DNA of 6,518 bases. Source: Thermoplasmata archaeon. Its GTDB lineage: Archaea; Thermoplasmatota; Thermoplasmata; Thermoplasmatales; Thermoplasmataceae. Each line of letters opens with the position of its first letter. Within the stretch, counting starts at the first letter, position 1. Positions 1 through 5,976 of this stretch are shown here, piece after piece. The stretch covers positions 1 to 6,518 of the forward strand of contig JAKAUD010000193.1 of NCBI GenBank assembly GCA_021827885.1, read 5' to 3'. The position numbers and the translations under genes were made by a program. The notes under the pieces are model-generated. The model was not told where the DNA came from, ran no database searches, and was given only the letters and a program-made list of their open reading frames with translations.

Positions 1-461
1 TTAAAGTGAATGTGAAGAATAAGTCGGTTTTAGGTTCCTACGCAACGTTCATAGGCATGGAAATAAGAAAGAGTGAGAAGAATTACAGAGTAAATTGCAT
101 CGCAGTTGGTGACAGCTGTGCTTTCATAAGAACAAACAAGCGATTCGAAAGCTTTCCCATAAAGGATGTGTCTGGCTTTGGTCTTCATCCGGATCTCCTC
201 TGGAGTGGTCATGGTGAGCCAATCTTCGATGATTCACCACTTGAAATTCCAGACTACGAAATGAAAAATTACTCTGTGGAAAAAGGAAGCAAGATTTTGC
301 TTGCTTCAGATGCTGCTTCAAAATGGATTATGGAAGGTGGGATAAAGAGAATTGACGATCTTACAACTTATCTTAATCCTGAAAAATCCTATTGGGACGA
401 ACTTAGAATTAGTGGAGAAATGAAGAACGACGATATTTCAATAATAACCATTGAGATATAG
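1..461 (+). CDS. PP2C-family protein phosphatase, C-terminal part (5' end outside window)
   Basis: Metal-dependent Ser/Thr protein phosphatase of the PPM/PP2C fold, expected to be cytosolic. The reading frame is open back to the window edge. The GTG at position 6 is probably an internal codon, because the N-terminal metal motif (ADGMGG-like) is missing and only about 150 residues of a usual 220-260 are present. Numbered from that GTG, a GDS strand motif is seen at residues 35-37, the SDG-type metal site appears as SDA at 101-103 within KILLASDAASKW, and the closing DN-type motif appears as NDDISII at 141-147. The SDA...W and K-N-D-D-x-(S/T) forms resemble the PP2C branch that travels with HGD-type kinases, from memory of the family. 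The TAG stop lies 5 bases from the stop of the convergent kinase gene, its likely opposing enzyme. The family call is fairly firm; the substrate is unknown. Confidence 0.75.
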   Translation, partial: KVNVKNKSVLGSYATFIGMEIRKSEKNYRVNCIAVGDSCAFIRTNKRFESFPIKDVSGFGLHPDLLWSGHGEPIFDDSPLEIPDYEMKNYSVEKGSKILLASDAASKWIMEGGIKRIDDLTTYLNPEKSYWDELRISGEMKNDDISIITIEI

Positions 462-466
462 ACTTC

Positions 467-1798
467 TTATGAAATTACCAGCGGCGAAATCTGATCCCAT
501 CCACTATCCTTGGAAAGACTCTTAATTAGAAGATTGGTCAACGTTTTTACTTTACCGCCGATTTTCAGCATTTCTTTCAGTACCTCTGAACGTCCTGGAT
601 TATTAAGGTCATCTCCTGATAATATGAGCTTATCTCCATCTCCATCATTAAATTGCCAGAGATCCGGTTTTTTTGACAACGCCAGAAGAGTCACATAAAT
701 TAGAAGGCATGAGAAATAGTCAAGTTTGCCGTTGAATTCTGTCATCCTTTTGGGGTGTTGGAATGCTTCATGCCCTGCCTCGCTGGCTCCAAGGCTTGCT
801 ATTGCAGGTACATACATTCCATCGTAATCTATTAGATTGATTTCCCCGTTCTCACGGACAAGTATATTGTCTCCTGAAAGATCTCCGTGGGCAATATTGC
901 TTTTGACCATTTCCTGCACTGATTTTAAAAGGCTTTTAGCCGTGACATTAAGGGCGCTCGGATTGTTTAAATTTCTCCTGATATACTGATTCATATTTTC
1001 CCCGGAAACCCATGACATCATTAGGATTGGAAAATAAGTCTCCTTTTTGCCCATTACTCTTACTGCATCATCCATGTAGTTGAATTCAGTAAAGAATGGA
1101 AATTTCTTTGCCTTAAGAAAACTGCTTATGGCCTGATATCGAATTTCAAGATCAGGAGAGCCCCGTGTAAAACATTTTATTGCATATGTTCCCCCATCAG
1201 TTTTTACCTTGAATACTGTTCCAAAATTTCCTGATCCAAAAATGAGGGTTGGGTATTTTACCATGGGATTCTTCTCAAAAATTCCGTTTCTAATTGATTC
1301 ATATGCCTCTGCGATATTTTGTTTTGGATTTTGGAGGGCTATGGAGTAAGCAGAGGATGATGGCCATGTTCTCTTTTTTATCCTAGACATGTCAATTTTG
1401 TTGGTTTCAACGACAGCGCTAGAAGTGATGTTTTCAACTGGCTTTTCCCGAATAATAGAGTCTATGGCTATTTCCTCTCTTTTGAATTTTTTTTGCTTTG
1501 TCCTTGCATAGAAAGAGATTGAATATTTGCCAGTTTCTTTTGGCTTAAACCTAAGGTCAAAATTGCCCTTTGAAATTTTCTTTGGTTTTAGTATTGACTG
1601 CCTTTGAAGAGGATCGGTTATAGTAGCCTCCATCAGCTTAATGTATTTCTCTGGGGTAACCCTAACATGAATAACATTTTTTTCCCCCAGATATATGTTA
1701 TCCACCTTCTGAATATCAAAATTAATATCGTCTATGACCTTCTTTTTTTTATTAGAACGGGGGGACCTTTTGTTCGACTTTTTTTTAGCTTTGATCAT
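467..1798 (-). CDS. Ser/Thr-type protein kinase with N-terminal Ig-like domain
   Basis: Complete 443-residue protein. Residues 1-20 form a Lys/Arg-rich tail. About 32-115 look like one Ig-like beta-sandwich (strand pattern ending in FKPKETGKYSISFYART), followed by a linker. The kinase domain runs from about 183 to the end. Its glycine loop is GSGNFG at 188-193 and the ATP lysine is K208 in YAIK. The catalytic loop is HGDLSGDN, with D306 and N311, and the Mg-binding Asp is D324 in DYDGM, replacing DFG. The D306-N311 (5) and N311-D324 (13) spacings match canonical kinases, so it should be active. The following ASEAGHEAFQHPKR segment (338-351) is typical of the HGD/DYDGM kinases linked with PP2C and vWA genes in TerY-P-like modules. 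No membrane segment is seen. An in-frame TAG 9 bases upstream makes the ATG at 1798 the only reasonable start. It converges on the PP2C gene, a likely functional partner; the target is unknown. Confidence 0.85.
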   Translation of the reverse strand: MIKAKKKSNKRSPRSNKKKKVIDDINFDIQKVDNIYLGEKNVIHVRVTPEKYIKLMEATITDPLQRQSILKPKKISKGNFDLRFKPKETGKYSISFYARTKQKKFKREEIAIDSIIREKPVENITSSAVVETNKIDMSRIKKRTWPSSSAYSIALQNPKQNIAEAYESIRNGIFEKNPMVKYPTLIFGSGNFGTVFKVKTDGGTYAIKCFTRGSPDLEIRYQAISSFLKAKKFPFFTEFNYMDDAVRVMGKKETYFPILMMSWVSGENMNQYIRRNLNNPSALNVTAKSLLKSVQEMVKSNIAHGDLSGDNILVRENGEINLIDYDGMYVPAIASLGASEAGHEAFQHPKRMTEFNGKLDYFSCLLIYVTLLALSKKPDLWQFNDGDGDKLILSGDDLNNPGRSEVLKEMLKIGGKVKTLTNLLIKSLSKDSGWDQISPLVIS

Positions 1799-1811
1799 GT
1801 TACCTGGCTAC

Positions 1812-1851
1812 CTATGGGCTATATTTTAAAAAATATAAGACTTCCCATAAG
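1812..1851. repeat. Nested inverted repeats in divergent promoter region
   Basis: An inner perfect 8-base inverted repeat, TATATTTT (1820-1827) and AAAATATA (1830-1837) with 2 bases between, sits inside an outer repeat, TATGGG (1813-1818) and CCCATA (1844-1849), with 25 bases between. The outer arms extend imperfectly by two bases (CCTATGGG and CCCATAAG). The inner repeat overlaps the kinase TATA boxes, so part of it is simply promoter sequence. The outer arms are G/C-containing and could bind a dimeric regulator; that is inference. Confidence 0.45.
1819..1839 (-). promoter_or_regulatory. TATA-box region of the kinase gene
   Basis: Read on the minus strand there are two overlapping TATA-like boxes: CTTATATTT (1839-1831) and TTTAAAATATAG (1830-1819). 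With the usual archaeal distance of about 26 bases, the first predicts a start near 1810 and a 12-base leader holding a weak AGGT ribosome site. The second predicts a leaderless mRNA starting at the ATG at 1798. The sequence alone does not decide between them. Confidence 0.5.
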
Positions 1852-1903
1852 ATATAATTTCAATTTCCTGTCTTGGGGGAATACATTTCCATAACGGAGA
1901 GAT

Positions 1904-1923
1904 GCAAAGAAGTTTAATATATA
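1904..1923 (+). promoter_or_regulatory. BRE/TATA promoter of the small membrane protein gene
   Basis: A purine-rich BRE-like stretch (GCAAAGAA, 1905-1912 region) precedes the TATA-like TTTAATATATA (1913-1923). The TATA centre at about 1918 predicts transcription starting around 1943-1945, which coincides with the second ATG of the following gene. This points to a leaderless mRNA, common in Thermoplasmatales. Confidence 0.6.
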
Positions 1924-1942
1924 CCAGTGCGTTATTATGCAA

Positions 1943-2377
1943 ATGGCAGACGACGAATCAACCGGAAGTGTAGGCTTTGGTATTATTGCCACAATAGCGA
2001 GCCTCGCGGTAATGGGCTACTTTCCCCTCATAGGATGGATTATTCCTGGAATTTTCGGAGGTTTAGTTGCACGTGGGAAGTTAAGGGGAATAGTATCTGC
2101 ACTCATAGGTGCAGGCGTTGTGATCACAATAGCCATAGAATTTGCTTTGTATATAATTCCAAATGCTTCATTCGTAACGCTTTTGACCACCTATACCGGA
2201 AATTCCCTAGTCACTAGAAGTGTCCTTGCAGAATCAGGTTATGTTCGAGGAATGCTTACTACAAATCTCTATAATTTTATTGGTAAAGCAGTTTCAGATG
2301 GATTGGTTATCCCAGGAATAGGAGGTTTTATTGGCGGTGCGATTCTCGGAAGAAAAAAATCTGAAGATGAATTCTAA
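1943..2377 (+). CDS. Small four-helix membrane protein of unknown function
   Basis: I do not recognise the family. The 144-residue product (from the ATG at 1943) has a short acidic N-terminus (MADDES) and hydrophobic segments at about 10-26, 27-43, 50-72 and 117-136. A polar loop lies between the third and fourth, and the tail is charged (GRKKSEDEF). Two glycine-rich stretches look alike, IIPGIFGG (33-40) followed by ARGK and VIPGIGGFIGG (122-132) followed by GRKK, suggesting an internal duplication or glycine-zipper helix packing. It resembles in general style the small Gly-rich membrane proteins of unknown function (DUF-type) found in archaea, but I cannot name one. An in-frame ATG at 1937 would add Met-Gln; 1943 is preferred because the TATA box predicts a leaderless start there. 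It is divergent from the kinase gene, sharing a 144-base promoter region, and stands alone as a transcript. Role unknown. Confidence 0.7.
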   Translation: MADDESTGSVGFGIIATIASLAVMGYFPLIGWIIPGIFGGLVARGKLRGIVSALIGAGVVITIAIEFALYIIPNASFVTLLTTYTGNSLVTRSVLAESGYVRGMLTTNLYNFIGKAVSDGLVIPGIGGFIGGAILGRKKSEDEF

Positions 2378-2415
2378 TGCCCTTCAGATTATTTGAATAG
2401 TATCTAATTTTTTTT
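2358..2415 (+). terminator. Hairpin plus oligo-T end of the membrane protein gene
   Basis: A perfect 9-base inverted repeat, AATCTGAAG (2358-2366) and CTTCAGATT (2382-2390), with a 15-base loop spans the TAA stop codon at 2375-2377. A run of eight T follows at 2408-2415 and a run of seven at 2432-2438. Oligo-T tracts terminate archaeal transcription; the hairpin may add to this or protect the 3' end. Confidence 0.55.
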
Positions 2416-2517
2416 AATTTCTTCAATTCAGTTTTTTTCTCAATTATTTTGTACCTTCCTAAGAGAAATGAGATAACATCGTGATTGCAAAATTATTTTA
2501 ATAAATTCAATCTGGAT

Positions 2518-2524
2518 AAAAAAA
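2518..2524 (-). terminator. Oligo-T terminator of the beta-oxidation operon
   Basis: On the minus strand a run of seven T follows the last operon gene by about 14 bases. A weak 5-base stem (AAGCT 2536-2540 with AGCTT 2551-2555) flanks the stop codon. This fits archaeal T-tract termination. Confidence 0.5.
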
Positions 2525-2538
2525 TGATTTGGTTAAAG

Positions 2539-3576
2539 CTATAGATTTCCAGCTTCTGTGCCAAAAACCTCTTCACTCAACCGCTTTCTATCTCTTCTTC
2601 CTCTGAATAACATTGTGCTGATCGTCATTGCGTCCCGATAGAATTTCTCAACACCAAAGTCCTCAAGATATCCGTATCCCCCATGGGTTTGAAGAGCCTG
2701 TTTTGTTGCTCTCTTGGACAGAGACTCAGAGAAAATCAAGGCGCTCAAACCTCCTGAAAAGTCTGCGTCAGATTCATATATGTAAGATCTGAGGAGTTCT
2801 TCCTCCGCCCTCAAACTGGAAAGAGAGAATGCCACTGGGCTGTAATCTTTCAGAAAATGATCAAAGGTTGTTCTAACCTTGGCATAATCTATTGCTTTAT
2901 TTAGAGAACCTTTGATTATTCCCAGATAAATAGCCGCTATCTCAAGACTTGAATCCTCTATTGCTTTAACAATATCTGATCTGTTACCTAATGTTTCAGC
3001 GCCTGAAGTTTCAATGAGTACATCAGATATACCTAACCCTCTGATTCCCAAAGACTTTTTATTTTCCGCTCCCTTTATTTTTCCATTCGCGAGGATCAGG
3101 TTTTCTCCAGTATCATCAAGAACAATGAATTTCTTTGCAGTTGGAAAAATCACATCTCTCTTCAGTATTGTTCTTCCATCAGACCCCTTTGTTTCAGTTG
3201 AATTACCATAGCCCTCAAGTATCTCTCCATATCCAAAACCAAGGGTTGATTCCCCCGAGAGTATTTCCTTAAGATATTCCCCAGCTTTTCCTTTCTTCAA
3301 TAATTTGGAAGCAATGGAATTGTATAAAAATACAAGAACGCCTACAGATGGAGAAAACGATGAAAGTTCTTCTAAAATAGCTCTATAAGATGCATTATCC
3401 AGTTCCGCCCCTCCGTATTCCTGCGGGGCTGTTGCTCCCAAAAATCCCTGCTCCGCAAGTTTTTTCAGAAGATCTTTGTCTATTCCTTCCCTTTCTATTT
3501 TTAATGCTATATTTTCAATGTTTTTAGTTGAAAAATCCCTTACTGTTTCCTTCATTAGTTTTAAGTCATCATTCAC
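2539..3576 (-). CDS. Acyl-CoA dehydrogenase-like protein lacking the catalytic Glu; likely non-catalytic partner subunit
   Basis: Acyl-CoA dehydrogenase fold, 345 residues against the usual 375-385, with a shortened middle beta domain. The N-terminal helical domain is normal (APQEYGGAELD, then LEELSSFSPSVGV). The TEPxxGSD and W/FITN motifs are gone, replaced by a divergent stretch from about 112 to 150 (LGFGYGE... FPTAKKF). At the catalytic Glu position (WEGT in the upstream gene) there is L323, within RDAMTISTMLFRG. In contrast, most of the FAD-pyrophosphate motifs that normally reach across to the neighbouring subunit remain: RTTF (235-238; the following Gly is Asp) and QTHGGYG (296-302). 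It probably pairs with the upstream dehydrogenase to form one shared FAD site. GTG at 3576 is chosen because GGAG lies 10 bases before it; a GTG at 3585 would leave only 1 base of spacing, and ATG 3555 is too far. The gene overlaps the upstream stop by 8 bases, so translation is probably coupled. Pseudogene is unlikely given the intact frame. Confidence 0.85.
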   Translation of the reverse strand: MNDDLKLMKETVRDFSTKNIENIALKIEREGIDKDLLKKLAEQGFLGATAPQEYGGAELDNASYRAILEELSSFSPSVGVLVFLYNSIASKLLKKGKAGEYLKEILSGESTLGFGYGEILEGYGNSTETKGSDGRTILKRDVIFPTAKKFIVLDDTGENLILANGKIKGAENKKSLGIRGLGISDVLIETSGAETLGNRSDIVKAIEDSSLEIAAIYLGIIKGSLNKAIDYAKVRTTFDHFLKDYSPVAFSLSSLRAEEELLRSYIYESDADFSGGLSALIFSESLSKRATKQALQTHGGYGYLEDFGVEKFYRDAMTISTMLFRGRRDRKRLSEEVFGTEAGNL

Positions 3577-4693
3577 TGGAATCACTCTCCTTTTCTAGCA
3601 TTCTTGCTATAATCAATTTCTCCACCTCGCTTGTTCCTTCCCATATTTCCATGATTTTTGCATCTCTGAAATATCGTTCAAGGTCTCCACTTAATCCATA
3701 TAATCCTGTGAGTTCCATGGCCTTTTCAGATGCAAAAACAGCGGTTTCTGAAGCATAGCCTTTTGCCATACTGGTTATCGTGGGATTTGGCTTAAATTGA
3801 AACAGATAAGAAGCCGCTTTATACATGAGAAGTCTTGCAGCCTCAATTCTTGTTGCCATATCGGAGAGTGTGAATTGAACGTGTTCATTTTGCATTTCAC
3901 CAGATGGGGCATTATTTTTCAAATATTCCAGCGTACGATCAAGCGCTCCTTGTGCCACTCCTATGGCCTGAGCTGCAACAAATACTCTGGAAATGTTGAA
4001 AAATGTCATTATGTAATAAAATCCCTTCCCTTCCTCTCCTATGAGGTTTTCCTCCGGAACTTCTATGTTGTTCAGGATCAGTTCAGCTGTGTTTGTTGCT
4101 CTGACTCCTAGTTTTCCCTCAAGTTTATTTGATGAAAACCCTTTAAATTTTGATTCAACAATGAATGTACTCATACCTCTGTGCTTCTTTGTTGAGTCTG
4201 CTTTAGAAGTTCTGGCAAGCATAACAAAAAAGTCAGCAATTTGACCATTGGTTATGAACATTTTAGATCCGTTGAGTATATACTTGTTCCCGCTCTTCAC
4301 TGCTTCAGTTTTATTTGCAGCGACATCACTTCCTCCTCCGGGTTCTGTCACAGCAAGGCCCATCATCTTCTTTCCCTTGTTGACCTCCGAAAGATATTTT
4401 TCCTTCTGGGCATCGTTACCAAACAACATGATAACCTCTGCTCCGAAGTATGGAACTGTTACGGATATTCCAAGACCTGCATCAACTCTGCAGAGCTCTT
4501 CGATTGCAACCATAGTTTTCCATGGGTTAGCAAAGTCAATAATACCCTTCTGCAAAGATTTAATTCTTAAATCATCAGGGTAGCTTTCCTCGAAATCACG
4601 TTTTCTTGCTACTTCACTGGTGAATTCGCTCAAAGCAAATTCCCTTACCATCTTCCTGAAATCCTTCAGTTCATCACTTAACTCAAAATCCAT
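3569..4693 (-). CDS. Acyl-CoA dehydrogenase, catalytic subunit
   Basis: FAD-dependent oxidation of acyl-CoA to trans-2-enoyl-CoA, passing electrons to an ETF encoded elsewhere; cytosolic. The 374 residues match family length. The flavin/substrate motifs are TEPGGGSD (116-123) and FITNG (146-150). The catalytic base is E352 in IWEGTSE, preceded by YFRDAK. The C-terminal helical bundle carries LSDMATRIEAARLL (277-289). Two family motifs that bind the FAD of the neighbouring subunit are degraded: RxxFG is NAPSG (261-265, with a two-residue deletion just after it) and QxxGGxG is ELTGLYG (327-333). The usual N-terminal PEEYGG segment is also absent. The downstream gene retains these elements, so a heteromeric enzyme is likely. 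The ATG directly follows the thiolase TGA (TGAATG), with GGAGAGG 6 bases upstream, so the start is firm and translation is coupled. Chain-length or ring-type substrate preference cannot be read from the sequence. Confidence 0.92.
   Translation of the reverse strand: MDFELSDELKDFRKMVREFALSEFTSEVARKRDFEESYPDDLRIKSLQKGIIDFANPWKTMVAIEELCRVDAGLGISVTVPYFGAEVIMLFGNDAQKEKYLSEVNKGKKMMGLAVTEPGGGSDVAANKTEAVKSGNKYILNGSKMFITNGQIADFFVMLARTSKADSTKKHRGMSTFIVESKFKGFSSNKLEGKLGVRATNTAELILNNIEVPEENLIGEEGKGFYYIMTFFNISRVFVAAQAIGVAQGALDRTLEYLKNNAPSGEMQNEHVQFTLSDMATRIEAARLLMYKAASYLFQFKPNPTITSMAKGYASETAVFASEKAMELTGLYGLSGDLERYFRDAKIMEIWEGTSEVEKLIIARMLEKESDSSE
3586..3594 (-). promoter_or_regulatory. Ribosome binding site deciding the start of acyl-CoA dehydrogenase 2
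   Basis: AAAAGGAGA on the minus strand lies inside the end of the preceding dehydrogenase gene. GGAG (3590-3587) is 10 bases before GTG 3576 but only 1 base before GTG 3585, which favours the shorter protein. Confidence 0.55.
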
Positions 4694-5887
4694 TCACATC
4701 CTCTCCAATATAGTAGAATATCCCTGTCCTCCGCCTACACAAAGGGTTGCAAGTCCAAGCTTCTTATCCTTATCTGCAAGGCTGTTTGCAAGCGTTCCTG
4801 CAAGTCTTGCTCCGCTGGCTCCAAGTGGGTGACCTATTGCTATGGCTCCACCGTTTACATTAACCTTGTCTCTGGGAATTTTCAGCTCCTTCATTGCGTT
4901 CAATGCAACAACGGCAAAAGCTTCGTTGATTTCCCATAGATCGATATCGTCGCTTGAAAGTCCTGCCCTCTGAAGAGCAAGTTTTGAGGCAGGCACGGGA
5001 CCCTCTCCCATTACTGATGGATCAACACCTGCCCATGCAAATGATCTGATTCTTGCAATTGGCTTTATGCCGTATTCATCAACTTTTTTGCCGCTCATAA
5101 GTGCAACGGCAGATGCTCCTGCATTTAACGGTGATGAATTTCCTGCTGTTATTTTCCCGCCTTCCTTGAACGCAGGCTTAAGACTACTAAATCCTTCAAG
5201 TGTTACATCTTTCCTTATGCTCTGATCTTCGTCTATTGCCTTTTCTGAACCCTGATATTCAACCTTGATTGGAAGAATTTCTCTTTTGAGAAAATTATTT
5301 TCCTGTGCTTTCCTTGCCAAAACATGGCTTTCATAGGAGAATTTATCCATTTCTTCTCTTGATATTCCAGACTTTTCTGCCAGCTTCTCTGCTGTTAAAC
5401 CCATTGAATATGATGTGCTCATCTGATATTTAGCATATTCTGGCCTCAATAAAAGTTTCATATTTGGCTTGATGTGAGGATTGTTATTTAACGGCATATG
5501 TGTCATATGCTCCATTCCGCCTGCAAAAACAATCTCAGCATTTTGGGTCATAATTTCCATGGCACCTATGGTTATTGCATTCAATGAGGATGAACATCTT
5601 CCATGTGGTGACATACTTGTCACGTTGAATGGCAATCCTGCAAGAAAAGCTGGATGCCTTCCACCGTATGTCCAATTTTCATCTGCCTGCAATGCACATC
5701 CTGTTATCACATCGTTGATTTCGCCTTCTCTTATTCCTGTATCTTTAATGATATTCCTAATCAACAATCCAAGAGCTTCGTCCATCCTAATATTATTGAA
5801 TGCATCGCGCTCAGGTTCAGACGGCCTCGATCTCGAAAACGCGCTTCTTTTGTAACCTACTATATAAACTTCATTCTCCTTTGCCAT
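4694..5887 (-). CDS. Thiolase (acetyl-CoA acetyltransferase / 3-ketoacyl-CoA thiolase)
   Basis: Thiolase of 397 residues, a full family length. It splits 3-ketoacyl-CoA with CoA to give acetyl-CoA and a shortened acyl-CoA, or runs in reverse. The nucleophile is C98 in GRCSSSLNA. The NEAFA loop is at 321-325, the His motif GHPLGASGAR has H353, and the second Cys is C383 in CVGGGQG. Substrate-loop features such as GNSSPLNAGA (249-258) and the AGGMEHM stretch (122-128) fit the FadA/AtoB type rather than the short thiolases paired with HMG-CoA synthase and DUF35 in archaeal mevalonate clusters. Co-transcription with two acyl-CoA dehydrogenases argues for a degradative role. It is the first gene of the operon, with an in-frame TAA upstream at 5918-5920 and no other ATG, so ATG 5887 is secure. 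Its TGA abuts the next ATG. Whether it acts on short or longer chains is not visible. Confidence 0.95.
   Translation of the reverse strand: MAKENEVYIVGYKRSAFSRSRPSEPERDAFNNIRMDEALGLLIRNIIKDTGIREGEINDVITGCALQADENWTYGGRHPAFLAGLPFNVTSMSPHGRCSSSLNAITIGAMEIMTQNAEIVFAGGMEHMTHMPLNNNPHIKPNMKLLLRPEYAKYQMSTSYSMGLTAEKLAEKSGISREEMDKFSYESHVLARKAQENNFLKREILPIKVEYQGSEKAIDEDQSIRKDVTLEGFSSLKPAFKEGGKITAGNSSPLNAGASAVALMSGKKVDEYGIKPIARIRSFAWAGVDPSVMGEGPVPASKLALQRAGLSSDDIDLWEINEAFAVVALNAMKELKIPRDKVNVNGGAIAIGHPLGASGARLAGTLANSLADKDKKLGLATLCVGGGQGYSTILERM
4700..4706 (-). promoter_or_regulatory. Ribosome binding site of acyl-CoA dehydrogenase 1
   Basis: GGAGAGG on the minus strand, inside the last codons of the thiolase gene, lies 6 bases before the ATG. 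Its presence within the operon contrasts with the apparently leaderless or near-leaderless first genes of the transcripts. Confidence 0.6.
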
Positions 5888-5917
5888 TTGATTACCGTAC
5901 CATGTATTATGAATCGG

Positions 5918-5940
5918 TTAAAATAATCTTTCGATTTCGA
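5918..5940 (-). promoter_or_regulatory. BRE/TATA promoter of the thiolase-dehydrogenase operon
   Basis: On the minus strand, a BRE-like CGAAAGA precedes the TATA-like TTATTTTAA (5926-5918). The centre at about 5922 predicts a start near 5896, giving a leader of about 9 bases (GGTAATCAA). Directly upstream and touching the BRE is a tandem TTTCGA-TTTCGA (plus strand 5929-5940), which may be an operator. This gives the operon its own promoter, separate from the transporter gene. Confidence 0.55.
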
Positions 5941-5976
5941 CATATTTTTTAAATTTAAGGGTTACATATGGAATTA

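Noticed and set aside
1604..1894. 96-codon plus-strand frame over the kinase N-terminus and promoter region
   Set aside because: It is antisense to the kinase Lys-rich N-terminus and runs through the promoter; the translation has no recognisable pattern.
2539..3576. Acyl-CoA dehydrogenase 2 as a decaying pseudogene
   Set aside because: The frame is intact, the N- and C-terminal domains and QTHGGYG are well kept, it has its own ribosome site, and its losses mirror the losses in its neighbour.
3797..4583. Several open frames of 67-111 codons on the plus strand opposite acyl-CoA dehydrogenase 1
   Set aside because: They lie antisense to a gene with clear family motifs, give Cys/Ser/Phe-rich translations with no domain, and have no promoter or ribosome site.
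5892..5921. TTACCG ... CGGTTAA inverted repeat around the thiolase operon start site
   Set aside because: Only four bases pair without a bulge; too weak to call an operator.
5481..5926. Plus-strand frames of 124 and 90 codons opposite the thiolase
   Set aside because: They are complementary-strand shadows of the conserved thiolase N-terminal half.
5949..5958. Palindrome TTAAATTTAA after the transporter stop, as a terminator or operator
   Set aside because: Short all-A/T palindromes are expected by chance in this A+T-rich gap, and no T run follows on the minus strand.
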